A stretch of DNA of 64,000 bases from Warburgia ugandensis (GCA_035236585.1 CP141137.1:45344057-45408056); one strand, 5' to 3'; positions 48,699 through 60,865 are shown, numbered from the stretch's first letter. Made by a program: numbers and translations. The notes: generated by a model from the sequence alone, not told the origin.

Positions 48699-49349
48699 TA
48701 GAGAATTGTAGTGGACTGTATTCTGGGTCTTAACTTGGATTATTTACCTATAGTCTAGATTTAGGATGTGTTAGTTTAAAATTTTTCATAATTTTTGCAT
48801 GTATTGCTACTTTTCCTCATATTAAACATATTTGGTTGATTTTGTGTGGTGAAAATTGACAAAGGAGTGGTGGCGATCATGTGGGCCAAAGCTTCATTAG
48901 CTTAGATTAGTTTCTTGTTTTTATTTGTTTCTTACATTAGGATTTGAGTGGAACTTGTAGTGAGGCCCATTGTAATTTTCATTTCAATTTCATTTAATGG
49001 GTTGTATTAATATAGGGCAAGTGTAGGGTATGGTGGCCAGCACTTGATCATCATCAGATCCCTCACTATGAGGATTCCTTACTCAAGTTTTAACTTCTAG
49101 GAGAAATTGCATTTAGTATAGTTTTGTATTTGGATGGTAGTCATAATTCATATAGATTAGGATCATTCATTTTAATTGTTGCATCTTTACTTAAGAAGCT
49201 ACAACCTATGCACTAAGGAAAGATAATGGAGGCATTGCTCGATTAACGACATACTAGGATTGGTTTTGCATCATTTAGCATATGAATTGTATTTAGGATG
49301 AATCATGCAGAAAAAAAAAAGCTCATTCATTGTGTATAACAAATTGTTT
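48699..49349 (+). other. Family D leader, no gene recognised
   Basis: Region between PBS and the gag-like relic. An A10 run at 49311-49320 precedes GCTCATTCATTGTGTATAACAA, which has an inverted counterpart near 60610-60650. Confidence 0.5.
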
Positions 49350-49791
49350 CATTGTATACAACAAAGTTGAGAACAAAGGGAGGGGATAGATTTTATAAGT
49401 TAGATACATTGATGGATGGGTTATATATTATGGAAAGTCAATTGCTTAGGATAATAACTTCTACGCAAGCTACTCGACAACCTCCATACCACAATGAGTA
49501 TACCTATTATGAACCTCAATATCCCCCTTCTTCATGGCTGTCAAACTTCACATACAATGAATAATATTAGGGGCCAATGGATGCACCCACTGCATTCACA
49601 TACCCTTGCAATAACTACTATCCTAAGATAGACTGTCAAAATGGATGGACTAAGCATCATGAACAATAATGGTCTCAGGATTATCACCAATATCAGGAAG
49701 ATCCATCATGGTCCCACCCTAAACAAACTTACCATAATTATCAAGAATATCAAGGTCAACCATCATGGGTTCAACCTGATCAGCCCTTTTG
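49350..49791 (+). pseudogene. Family D gag-like Q/W/Y-rich relic
   Basis: From the ATG at 49581 the frame reads MDAPTAFTYPCNNYY, then after an in-frame TAA (49674-49676) WSQDYHQYQEDPSWSH and YQEYQGQPSWVQPDQPF before a TGA at 49789-49791. The sequence is rich in Gln, Trp and Tyr with two imperfect ~20-residue repeats around YQ..PSW. The same block exists inverted at about 60160-60400. Position after the PBS suggests a gag product, and similar low-complexity segments occur in Athila-type gag proteins, but I cannot name a domain. Upstream, 49352-49564 is open in a different frame (SQLLRIITSTQ...). Confidence 0.5.
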
Positions 49792-50384
49792 AGTACCACA
49801 ATGCCACAGTAATACTAACCCTATGAATCATTTCCTTTACAATAGTAGGAGTAATCGTTAGATGAGATGAAAAATTGTAACACCTCGGGTTTTTATAACA
49901 CAATTTTTTTTTATAATCATATTAATAATAGTTAGGATCCCAATTGCAAAAGATTCTATTAATTATTTTATTAAAATTTTTACTGGAAACCTCTGGGTGT
50001 TATCTCCTTTTTCCAAAAACATCATGACCATGATTAAAAGATAAATATAAGTATGTAGCAATAAATTTAAGACAATGCATATATCAAATCCAACATCAAA
50101 ATCATCGGCACCTTTATTTTAAAAAAAATTCAATATCCAAAACATAATAATGTGGCCCAGGGTCTATCTATCATAACATTCCACCATACTTAAAGTAATT
50201 TTCGTCATATGTATAACTGTCACAATTGAATCCATATAATGAAAGTATACAGTTCATAAAGTAAATTCAAATTGTAGTCCTAATAACTCACGTCGAGCTG
50301 TCTATCAGTCAAATCAAAGTGGTCCCCATTGCTATCAATCTCCCTCCACGGCCTTGCCCTTCTTGTTGTTGCACTCAAGATCTA

Positions 50385-50410
50385 AGGCATTGCAAAACAA
50401 AGCAATGCCT
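50385..50410. other. Conserved LTR hairpin (family G)
   Basis: Perfect 9-bp arms AGGCATTGC and GCAATGCCT around an 8-nt loop, followed by CAGCAAGC and TGTGTAGGTA. Two arm pairs differ from family A copy 1 on both sides at once. Confidence 0.7.
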
Positions 50411-52150
50411 CAGCAAGCTATTGCTTGTGTAGGTACATGGACATTTAATGTAATAACAATGAAATAAAATTGAATAACAGTGTTGATATAATGTGTAGAT
50501 CTATTATCCATTAAAATATAATTATCATAATCAATGCCAATAAAATCTTAAAACATCATATACAATAAAACATGCATCTTGGATTTAAAACATGATAATC
50601 TCGTGGATGTAAAACATGATATGACCCAATGTAAATGAGCATACAATAACAACAGGGCACCCCAAGGTACGTGGGTCCCACGAGTGTCCCATACACTCAT
50701 ATAACATATCATGAGTACTCATATCAATCCTCTGAGTGTCGTCACACCTAGTATACAATAACATGTCCATGCTCATCATGCAAGCATACAGAACAAGAGT
50801 ATGGATAATCATGTTGCAGTGGCAACCCCTCTAGGGTCTCAACCACTATCGCTCCTTGTTGACACCATAACGGGAGACTTAACATCTGCCCCCATGGAAA
50901 GGCCCGCCAGTAGTGTGGACTATCCATGTTACCAAACCCCCACTGAAAGCCATCTGTGCAGGTGTCCATCATATCACAATCACATCACAATTTTGGAGGG
51001 TGGGTGGGTGGCCCTACTCCCTCCTAGCATGACATCCACCAAGTGAGAGCACCTGTCATAAATCACAAAGCACAGAAATTGCGTATCTTAAAAATCTAGG
51101 AGCACTCGTGACTCACAATCCCCAAGGCACACCCCTCATCTTGAGGTTAGCCTCTCAAAGGACTAGCCACCAAGCCTCCACCATCAATGTTATGGAAACC
51201 AATCAATCTTAGTTATGCAATAAGGAAAGACAATCACTAATCATACATAAGACACACGGTATCAGTCTCATAAAATAATTGATCATAAAAACCCATTCAA
51301 TATACTATCAAAATCTAATATTGATCATAGCATAAAACATTGAATCTCACAAAATCTCAGAAAAAATAATGAATGACAATCAAGCACAATCAACTATAAA
51401 TGCTATGATAATGCAAAGTTTGAGAAATCACATCATAATATTAAATGTCGTCACCTACCTTAATGTGAGATAACCTAATTCAAGCATGTAATCCTCTTAG
51501 CTCGCATGCTCAGATATACCTGTTAGTATCACAATACTATTTTGTGTTATTTATTTCATCATAATGGAATCTATGGTGATCTAACCTTTGGATCATTCTC
51601 TAAGATCTCTATTTATGATTTGGTCTTTAATCCCAATGTTACTTATTATCATTTAGTCCTATCGCATTTTCATCTATTCATTTTTGTATGTATCTAACGT
51701 TTATACCTTGATCTGATGGTCAGATCATCCTCAGATCAACAATTTCCCAAGATCTTAGTTAGATCAATGGTCTAGAATGATTTCTAGAGTAATTACACCT
51801 AATCTAATCCTTGTGACCTTCAGTTGGTATCATACATTATCTAATTATTAAGGTTTTATGGCTTGATCTCCCCTGATCTAACATCTTCATTTAATTTCCA
51901 TGATTTATAGGTTAAATTAGTCTACATGTAGTTTTTGATTATAAATTTTATTGCATATTTAGGTTGGTGTCATCAATACAATTCTAATGGATGTTTCGGA
52001 TCGTATATTGGGCTTATATAGCCTCCTTAATTGAAATTTTTGTGTTTTAGGTCAATTGAACTGTCTAGATTAAATTTTTGGATCTCAACAGGTCTATACG
52101 TCACTATTCCTAGGATGCATCTATGTCCTAGTCGAACCTTGACCGACCCA

Positions 52151-52218
52151 CATGCGCAGCGCATGCACGCTCGGCAGCCAGGATTGCATGTCCTAGAGAT
52201 GCGTTCCAGAACGCATCT
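52151..52218. repeat. Two adjacent GC-rich palindromes
   Basis: CATGCGCAGCGCATG (52151-52165, perfect 7-bp arms around one base) and AGATGCGTT-CCAG-AACGCATCT (52197-52218, perfect 9-bp arms). Both lie in the family G LTR, in the block that is GC-rich in the related LTRs. Confidence 0.85.
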
Positions 52219-52559
52219 TGAGCATAGATCGAACTGGTAGGATCATGATAGTCCAATCAACCCCACCTTTGGTCAACACCCTATATCTCAATAGATTCAA
52301 TGGGTCTATTTTCACCGGTGATTGGCCGGTTGGTGAGAATAGACCTAGCCTGGATCTGAGAAAAGAATGTTGGAAAAGGAAGAGAATGAAAAGAGGAGGA
52401 AGACTTTACCTAGATCTGTTGGTGGGGAGTTGGATCTGGGTCACTGGTGGTTGTCACCATGCTATCCCTGCCAAACTAGAGATAACTAGGGGGCAACCCG
52501 GGATTTTTTTAGAAAGTCTCATTAATCTGCATTACCCATTCATCATTTATGTGTCCTAC

Positions 52560-54215
52560 ATTTCCAAACATTGAGGACAATGTTTAGTTCAGGTTGGAGG
52601 TGTAGATATGCATGAACTTTCTATGCCTTTCTTGTATTTTTGAAAATTTTTGTAAATTTTTTTTATGTCCTTTATAAAGATGAGACTTTAAAATTTTTAA
52701 ATATTTAGCTAAATTTTTGAACTTTAACTTCTTAATAGAGTTGTATACAATTAGCTCACTATTTTATTCTTTTTCTCAAGTGTTTCATTAAAAATTAAGC
52801 TCAAAACATTAATTGCACAATATATATAGTTTAAGTTGAAGAGAAAATATAACTAAAATATTTGGAAGAGATTTGACGAAACTTATAACCCATGTGAGTT
52901 TTGAGCATTCTTCCTTTTTTGAGGGTTTTACATAAATTCAAAATTTTCTTTAGCATATATTATTTCTTAATTCGTCTCATTATTCTTCATCTTGGTCGAC
53001 TATTAAGAAATCACAAAATGACTATACCATATATTTCTTAGGTTTATGATCATCTTTAAGTCATATAAAACCTAGGAAATGATCCATCCTTGGTAAAACC
53101 TGTAGCCTTTAGCCTTCCCTATATTATTTTTCACTAATTCGCCCCTTAAACCTTTTAAAATATTAACCTTTTCTTTGTTAGCTAAAAAACCTTTACCTAT
53201 ATTAAACCCCTATAATATATCCATTACGCATTTGTTTTGAAAATATGTGAGAAGATTGAAAGAACATCTTGAGAAAAAGTATGAACAATACAATTCAAGG
53301 GATGGACATTAAAAGGGTGAAGAAAAAGTTCAAAAAGGCTATATATAAAGTCAAGTGAAAAAAAAATAGTCCATGAAAAAGAAGAATGTTCACTCTTGCA
53401 AGGATAAATGGAAAAGTTGTGAATACAATAATAAAAGACCTTTACATATTTTCTAAACAACCTTTGTTTACTATTATACCTTTTTTTTTTTTTTTATTTA
53501 CCCAAGCCTACATTTCGTCCTAATAGAAGTCCTAACTTGATTTTAGGAGAATTATGGCTTAAATATGGTTATAAATGAATAGGGAGTTGGGTAGAGTGTA
53601 ACGTTCTCAATAGTTGATATCCTTTCATGAAACCATTATCATTCTTTCTAAGTTATCATTCTTCTACATGAAATTTGTGAGACTTTTGGACTTGATCAAC
53701 AACATTTTTTTCACATATAAATGAGAGAGTACACCTTTCTGAGTGACTGCTTTCTAAGTGAGAAGTATATCTTATGAGAATTGAAATCAAAGCATATGTT
53801 TGGATGGTAGTTTAGGTTATATTTGAATCAAAAACTATAATTTTATATCAGCTATAGTACACATTGAGTTTCTGAAGTTCAATGAAATAATGGGATATCT
53901 TAAGCATAAGGGTAGGATGTTGAACACTTTTGTTTATCTTTATTAGCAAGCCAAAGTTAAGAATTGATATAAACTGAATAAGATAAAATTTTATAAGATG
54001 AATAAAGAACTTTAACAAATTTTTTTAGAATTTAGTGGGTATATTCATAGCAAACCCTCATGAGGCATAATTCGTCCACTAAGGGTAACATAGGGGTTTA
54101 AGGGCTTGTTACATATGCTAAATACAATCATGAGTACCTACAAAAATATAAACCATTTTGTTTTCAATAAATTTTTACATGTTTTACTTGAGACTAGAAA
54201 AATGCTAATTGGGGG
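52560..54215 (+). other. 3' non-coding region and polypurine tract of family D
   Basis: Long AT-rich stretch after GAGGACAATGTTTAG, ending in AATTGGGGG (54207-54215) directly before the LTR start TGTGTTAAG. Athila-type elements have a long non-coding stretch here that in some members holds an env-like frame; no such frame is present. Confidence 0.6.
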
Positions 54216-56011
54216 TGTGTTAAGATCCAATTTTTCATAAAAGCTACATAATTAGCTACTCATGTGTTACAACTTATTGGGGTACATTAGGATTTTTAGT
54301 CCAAAATTTGTAATACATGCATTTTTTAACTAATAACCAAAAAATTTGATATTTTGTAGATCCAAAGGCTTATTCAAGCTAAGTATATGATTAATTATAT
54401 TTTTAGGATTTAATTTAAGTTTTTTACTTTTTGTAGGAGTCAAGATGATGATTGGACGGCAGAGATAAGTCAAGATGAGCCTTGAAGATCAAGATCAAAA
54501 CATCAAGTCAAAGCTTAAAAGTAATTAATCCAAAAGTCAAGATCATCTGAGGGTAAGCAATGGATAAAATCAAAGGAGCTAAAGGTGGCCAAAGTGGGCC
54601 CATGAAGCAAGTCATGCATTCCCACCACCTTTGCATGGGAGCCATGCAAGCCACCTTAGCCATATAAGCCATGAGAGAAGGTGACAAGTTAAGAAGTCAA
54701 GCCAAGCCATTGAAGCCATGGAAGTGAGCTATGAAGCCATGCCAAGTGACCCATGAAGCCATCTTAGCCATGCCACATGGACCAATAGGAGGAGAACACC
54801 TTCACTTTCCTTTCCTTTTTCCCCACTCCCCATCTTTCTCTCCCCTCAACAATTAAATAAACCCATTATGGGACATGAGTGGAGGTATCTCCTTAAAAGA
54901 TGGAGCCACCCACATTATTTCCATATTCTATCATTCCACCCACCTTCTACTCACATTTCTTTATTCCAACCATCATTCATTGTCTCCATTCCTTTCCAAC
55001 TCATGCCACCTTTCTTTTTTCCTTAAATCACCTTAGAATAAGTTCAAAAAACATATATAAATAGCCCCCATGGGGGCTTCCATGAATTTTTGAACAAGTT
55101 GGGAGGGGGACATCTCCCTCCTTCCCTCATCCTTCCTCTTCCCCTTGAATTCCCAGGTTTGCATCTCTTTGAAGCTCCATGCCTATTTCTCCTTGTTTTG
55201 CAAAGCTCATTTTAGGTTGGTTATCTCTTCGTTATTTCTTTAATTGCCTTTAAATTCCTTCTTTGTTTCGATCCTTGGCTCCCACTTAGTCGTTAGCTTC
55301 TTTGATTACTAGCCTTTAGTTTCATGATCTATTGATTTAAGAGCTATAACACTTTGGTAGTGACAACCAAAGAGTATAATTATTATATCAAAGTCTTACC
55401 TTACGTCCTTGTTTTGATCCTTTGCTTCCCTTCAATGTTTGCCTTTAATTAGTTTCTTAGATCCTCGAATCTAAAACCTACAACTCTTTTTAGTGATAGA
55501 TAAGAGAATGTGGTTCTTAAACCAAGTTCCTTGCTTCATGGATTCCTAAATTGTTTTGCCCATCTCTTGTTTTCTATCCCAATTTCTCTCCCTTTTCCAT
55601 GAATTTCTCTTTGATTACATGCATGTTTGCATAAGATAGGAATATTGGATTGTAGCAACAATTTCTTTGGATGTATTTTGAACATTATATGGTGCACAAA
55701 CTCCTTGGATAAGGTACACCACTCTTGTACATCAAATTTACTTAATATGATTTATGTTTGGTTTATGATTGAAGTTTAATTTCCATGAGTGTTCTATGTG
55801 ATTTAAATCTTATTTTTCATGGATGTTTAATGAACTTCTTCAAGCTTAAGTAGTTTAGGATAAAACTCACTCTCTTTGGCTAGTTAAGTAGTTTAAGGAA
55901 AGGCCCATTTAATGCAGAAACAGTTTGATTCATCGAGGGATCAACCTCACTTGCATACTTATACTACAACTGATTTGTGTGTTTACAAGTTTAGCTTTAA
56001 AATACACAACA
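54216..56011 (+). repeat. Family D 3' LTR (1,796 bp)
   Basis: Starts TGTGTTAAGATCC after the polypurine tract and ends AATACACAACA. Contains a TATA box at 55056-55063 followed by GCCCCCATGGGGGC, a perfect 14-bp palindrome. The last ~1.05 kb matches the truncated 5' LTR. Confidence 0.8.
54600..54785 (+). repeat. Degenerate AAGCCATG repeat cluster
   Basis: Around ten occurrences of GCCAT (mostly AAGCCATG or TAGCCAT) at irregular 12-30-bp spacing within the U3 part of the family D 3' LTR. The corresponding region of the 5' LTR is lost. Confidence 0.8.
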
Positions 56012-57480
56012 ATGTTGGTCAGTTTTCCTAAGGGGAAGATAACATGGAAAGAGAGCGAATGCAAGGAATGAGCTCCGGATTTGTAATGAAGAATTTAAAT
56101 AGAGAAGGAGATGGATTACTGAGGAGTGATGAAAAGAAACAAGGGAGAGATTGGGTTCTTGTCTGGGCGAGATAAAGTAGAGGATGAGATGAGGGAGATA
56201 AGTGGGATAGGGTAGGCAGTTGGTCTTTTCTATTCTGAGTGCAAAAAATCCAAGAGAGGAAGAGCAGCAATCCAAGCCTTCCTACAATAGTCTCACAGTA
56301 AGGATTTCCAACTGGCGAGAGAGATCGTGATACTCCCCTACAATTGTCCTCCTCTGGTCCTCTCTACTACAATAAAAAGAACTCCCTTTTACTCCTTCAA
56401 CTTCCATTTTGCTTTGCTTCTCTCCAATCTTTCTATTTTAGTTTCTCCCTCTTCTAATTTCCATCTTTGACATAATTTGCCTTCCACTTTTCTACGGTTC
56501 CTATTTTTCTTCTTTAGCTCCGATTCCTTTTCTTCATTCCAAAGTTGATCTAGTACCAGTTAGCTTGATCTTAACCATTAAAGTCCCAATCTTTCCTTTA
56601 GAAAGGATAAGATGTCATTACCTTTGAACTTTTAGAAATATTACTCTTTAAATCCTATCCATTCATATCCTCATCAAGACTATATTCATCCTAGATTTAA
56701 TAGATATTTCACTAGGACGAAATGTAGGATTAGGATAAGATTATGAAAAGAAAGGTTATAAAGGATATTCAAATTTTCATTAAAAATAAGTAGAGGTCTT
56801 CTACTAAATTTGAAAATTCTTCTTTACTTGTATTGAAGTGAATATTTCTTTTTCCATTTTTATACATTCTTCAAACATTTTTTTTCAACACTTGTTCTTT
56901 CTTATCAACACTTTTGAATCTCTTTAAAGAACATTTCTTTTCTTGATATTCACTTTTCTACTTTCATTACAACTGAAAAGTATTTCTTCATTCATCTCTC
57001 ACTTATCTTTTCAAGAAAACGGTTAGTGGATAATTTATACTAGGTTAATATGGGCAACGTTCATTTCAATGAAAAATGAAAAGGCTTACATGAAAGGATC
57101 AATTTAGCTAAGTGGTGGTAAAAATACTCTTTTGTATATGCATTATATCTCTAGGTTAACAACAAGGATGGCCTAAATCATTTTCTAGGTTTCATATAAA
57201 CTATCAGATTCAATGACCTTTTAGAAATTTAAAGGTAATATTCTAATAATTTAGGTAATTATCCAAATTTAAAAATTGATGGGATCAAATTTTACTTTAA
57301 GCAAGTTGAAGAAAATTTTGGAACATTTATAACCTCTCAAAAAGAATGAGTGGCTTTAAAACTCACTTAGATTATAGGTTTCCATTGAATTTTTTTAGGA
57401 TTTCTAAGTTATAACTTCTTATTCATTTGGATTATGAATACTCAACTACATGTATAGTTGTGATTTGAAACTTTGCTTTC
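56012..57480. other. No gene recognised; part resembles family D 3' region
   Basis: 56012-57030 has CT-rich and AT-rich text with no domain. From about 57160 to 57600 phrases such as TTTTCTAGGTTTCATATAAA and TTAATAAGCCAAAGTTA echo parts of 53040-54060, suggesting an eroded relative of the family D non-coding region. Confidence 0.35.
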
Positions 57481-57559
57481 ATGGAATACTTTAAAAAATG
57501 AGTAAAATTATGAATTAGTCGTGTTCAATTTCATTAATAAGCCAAAGTTATCTAGACTA

Positions 57560-58028
57560 TACTTTATAAAAGCAAGCTCTCATCCCTTTCTAGGGGTACA
57601 CACACTCACCCATTAAAGTAATGAGAGGAACTCAAGAAGAGACTAACTCAAAGAGAACCTATTATTTCTCAATTGAGTAATCTACAATGAGCTTGTCTAA
57701 GTTACAAATGAGGAGATAACCCTTATTTATATTTGCCCTCCTCCATCTACCTCCTCAATGAATGGCTAAGATTATTATATGTGTCAACCATCTAATGGTT
57801 GAGGACCATTGTCCTATTCTCTTTAAAAGTTTCTACATAATATCTAAGTTCCCTCTTTCTAGATATTTACAATGAAACTTCCAAAAACCAGGCCTTTTAG
57901 AATTATGCCTTGTTTCATAGATCTTCAACAATGGGCCTAAGCCCCTCAGGCCACCTCCATGAGCTAAGTAGGCCTCCCTTGGAGTCTGTGAGTCACAGTC
58001 ATAGGCCTTGCAATGTAAGTTCGTGACA
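57560..58028 (-). repeat. LTR fragment of another gypsy element
   Basis: The minus strand begins TGTCACGAACTTACATTGC right after a G-rich polypurine tract (GGTGGGGGACAA, 58029-58040). A minus-strand TATA box TATAAATA lies at 57725-57732, about 300 bp in. The far end was not located. Confidence 0.5.
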
Positions 58029-58040
58029 TTGTCCCCCACC
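58029..58040 (-). promoter_or_regulatory. Polypurine tract
   Basis: Minus strand GGTGGGGGACAA adjoining TGTCACG, the classic arrangement before a gypsy 3' LTR. Confidence 0.6.
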
Positions 58041-58300
58041 TGGTAGTGTCGATGCCCTCGTTAACACATCTCCATCAGCATTGTGAACTTTAACCTTTGG
58101 CATATCTCATGTTGCCATGTGATCCATATGAGATGCTTTGCCATGTTTCCCCCCCTACATATTGGCATCCAACCATGCTTGTGCTTAGCAAGGACCTTCC
58201 CTATCATATTCATGTCATGGGTGGCCTTGCCTCCCTTTCACAATTGTGATTTGAATAGCCTCCTGTGCCTTGGTGTGGTTACCCTTTGCTAATGTGGCTT

Positions 58301-58801
58301 CTACACATCAGTGTGGTACCCACAAGTCATTGTATTGCCTTTGCATCCTTGCTTAGACTTATCCCTCTTGGAGTCCTCCCATTGTGGCACACTCCCCTTT
58401 GTGCCAACAATTGTGCCATCATCCTTGTTGATCACTAGTTTCTCCTTGGACTCATCAAACCCAAGCAACCTTGTGGCACCTAGGCATGGTAAGCCTAATT
58501 GTGCCATCTCCACATTTGTTGTGGATTCCCTTAATAACTTCACATCCTTCAATCTAGTCACTTCCTCATGTGGATTGGTCATCTCATCTTCCACAAACTT
58601 AATGTAATCAAACATGCACTCCCCTCTATTTCTGGTCTTAGCGTCCATAACGTCAAACACATCAACCATTCTTTGTACGTTGTCTTTGAGGCTTTTCAAG
58701 GCATCGATGAATGCATTCAATTTGTTCAAACAGTCAGATAGAGCTTGCTCAAACTTATGGAACTTAGCATCCAAAGTAGAAAGCCAAGCATCCAAAGCCA
58801 A
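58301..58801 (-). CDS. Gag-like coiled-coil ORF, 166 aa, retroelement remnant
   Basis: The longest uninterrupted frame in the window. It starts MALDAWLSTLDAKFHKFEQ; residues 1-95 are heptad-rich and charged (LNKLNAFIDALKSLKDNVQRM, then FIKFVEDEMTNPHEEVTRLKDV) and look like a coiled coil. The last 70 residues are Lys/Gly/Asp-rich with no domain. Coiled-coil N-termini of this kind are usual for gypsy gag proteins, and the frame ends only 260 bp upstream (in coding sense) of a polypurine tract and LTR, so the element has lost everything between gag and the 3' LTR. Whether it is expressed is unknown. A cellular origin cannot be excluded, but context argues for a retroelement. Confidence 0.45.
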   Translation of the reverse strand: MALDAWLSTLDAKFHKFEQALSDCLNKLNAFIDALKSLKDNVQRMVDVFDVMDAKTRNRGECMFDYIKFVEDEMTNPHEEVTRLKDVKLLRESTTNVEMAQLGLPCLGATRLLGFDESKEKLVINKDDGTIVGTKGSVPQWEDSKRDKSKQGCKGNTMTCGYHTDV

Positions 58802-58859
58802 ATTCCACGTAGGTCTCTAGAATTTTCCCACCTCAACTTCTGTTGAACCTCTACTAACA

Positions 58860-60830
58860 TGTTGGTCACTCCTAACTCACTTGCCATGTTGTTGCCATGA
58901 ACTCTCTACAATACTAGAATTTGGTAGAATTCTACACCCCTAACCTAAAAGGAACATTGTCTACAATGTTTAAAAAGTACTTTTTAAAATGAATATGGGT
59001 TATGTAGAACACTAAGATGTTGCCTCCAAGTGAATGCTAAGTTTAATGTCTTCAACTAGACATATCCTATAACTAATTTATCTATCTTAACCTAATTCTA
59101 ACCATAACAATGAAATATGAATTTTTTTTTTTTTTTTTTTTTTTTGTGGCACTTTAGAATTTCATAGTAGTTGATGTATTTCTTCTACCTTGAAAATTTT
59201 AGTGGTGGTAGCATTATGACATAGTAGACCACCATGATTGTAAATTTAGTGGGATCACATTGGTGATCCCCCATCTTCAAAATTCTTAGTAGCTAATATG
59301 TGTCCTCCACTTTAAAAAGTTAGGTGGTGGTATACTTATGACAATGTGAACAAAAACAATCTTCTTCTTGACCAAATTCAGGGATAACAATAACCATTGT
59401 GTTTAATTTATCTTTTGCCTCCACTTTCCTTACATTGTCATAAAAATAGGGGTGTAAGTTGACTCTGCACTTTCTTAAAAGGTTGTTCTTGTTTTTCTAA
59501 TGGCAAAGACATAGTCTAGGTAAAATCCTGATTATCTTCTAATGTGTACCCTATAATTGTTTGATGTAGGGTCAGTACATCAATAGACTCTATCTCTTCC
59601 TATTTTGCAGACACAAGTAAGATTTCAGATGGGCCTAAATTACTATCTAGTGGTTGTTCAAATAAGGTCTGTAGGGCCTAATCAAGTACATCTTCTACAT
59701 GACATGGCTCAATTGGAATATCAGGCTCTGTAGGGGTTCTGATCTCATTTGCCATTGAGAAGTGTTCATTAATGGCACAATCTTCAACAATTCCTTCACC
59801 TTCTCAATGGATGTAGAGAATCTGGTTGGATGTTTTCATAGTTTCATTTTCTTCATCAATGGAAGCCACTTCATCAGAATCATAACAATGACTTAGATCT
59901 TTGTGGAGTATATTTATATTGGAAGTTTTCATGGATGGTTGGGGACTTTGTAGCTCAGAATGATTACATGAAATTTTCATCCTATCATCAACAATAAATG
60001 GCTATTCATTATTTCCATTTGATTCAATTTCTCCAACCCTTTCCATAAATGCAACATATAGTCAACCCATCTCTTCACGACATTGTTTAGTTGATTCCAT
60101 GAATAACCTAATGTTTGTTCCTTATGTGCAAAAGACATCAACTCCAAAGGCACATACGACTATGTCATTGGAGAACTAACAAAGGATTGATCATGTTGGA
60201 ACCATGATTGTTGTCCTTGATTTTCTTGATAATTTTTGTAAAGTTGATCATGGTAGGACCATACTTGTTCTTCCTGATATCGTTTATAATCTTGAGACCA
60301 TGGTTGTTATGATGCCTAGCCCCTCTATTATAGTCTTGGTAATTTATCTCAGAATGGTAGTTATTACTAGGTTTTGTGAATGCATGAGGTGGGTTCACTA
60401 GATCCTGCTAATATCAATTATATGTGGAGCTTGATGGCCATGTAAAAGTGGCATATTGTGATTCACAATAGGCATACTAATTGTTATACTGAAGCTTTGG
60501 ATATGACTTAGTATCTTTCTTTGAAGCAAATAACATATCCAATGTGCTAGTCCTACTTTATCTATCCCCTTCTTAGTAGGCCATTATAGTCAATCTTTAT
60601 ATACAACAAAAAATTGTTGTATGCAATGAATGAGTACTTTTTTTTATATGCCTTTTTTTAAAAATAAGAAAAACTACCCTTGATGGACAATGATAGAGCA
60701 CAAAATTCAAATAACCCTATGTCTAACAAGCAGATAATTTGATTGTCTTGAATTTGTGTGGGGGACAAGCTTTCCTCCTTTCTTTCAGATTGTCCCCACC
60801 ATTTATTAGTTTGATCCTAACCTAACCAAC
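58860..60830 (-). mobile_element. Inverted fragment of family D internal region
   Basis: Minus strand from 60650 reads CATTCATTGCATACAACAA, then the same gag-like block as 49580-49790: a start resembling NPPHAFTKPSNNYHSE, followed in a shifted frame by WSQDYKRYQEEQVWSYHDQ and NYQENQGQQSWFQHDQSF. Downstream, 59480-59960 reads as an acidic low-complexity frame (CYDSDEVASIDEENETMKTS, NEIRTPTEPDIPIEPCHVED) with single stops. It has lost LTRs and pol. Confidence 0.6.
59122..59145 (+). repeat. T24 homopolymer
   Basis: Poly-T on the plus strand, poly-A in the coding sense of the surrounding family D fragment. Confidence 0.97.
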
Positions 60831-60865
60831 CACTTTATACCCTCCTTAGCTAACGGTGGGTACTC

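Larger units (their letters stand above)
49876..52495 (-). mobile_element. C-related LTR (family G) nested in family D
   Basis: Starts on the plus strand TGTAACACCTCGGG. It then carries, in the same order as the family A and C LTRs, the hairpin (50385-50410), a GGGTGGGTGGCC block near 51000, an ACCTACCT segment near 51455 and a GC-rich palindromic block near 52150. The outer end is not found; text typical of Athila resumes at about 52560, so the LTR seems truncated on its 5' side. Left flank pentamer AAAAT. Confidence 0.55.
47613..56011 (+). mobile_element. Athila/Tat-like Ty3/gypsy element, family D
   Basis: Plus-strand element with a truncated 5' LTR (to 48680), PBS 48687-48698, a gag-like relic near 49580, a nested C-related LTR (49876 to about 52495), a 3' non-coding stretch opening with ACATTGAGGACAATGTTTAG near 52570, a polypurine tract and a full 3' LTR (54216-56011). 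The PBS wording TTTTTGGCGCCGTTGC and the GAGGACAATGTTT phrase after pol are characteristic of plant Athila and Tat elements. No pol is left. Confidence 0.75.

Noticed and set aside
55997..56275. 92- and 80-codon minus-strand frames just after the family D 3' LTR
   Set aside because: They overlap each other in different frames, are Ser/Leu/Phe-rich from CT-rich DNA, and match nothing I know.
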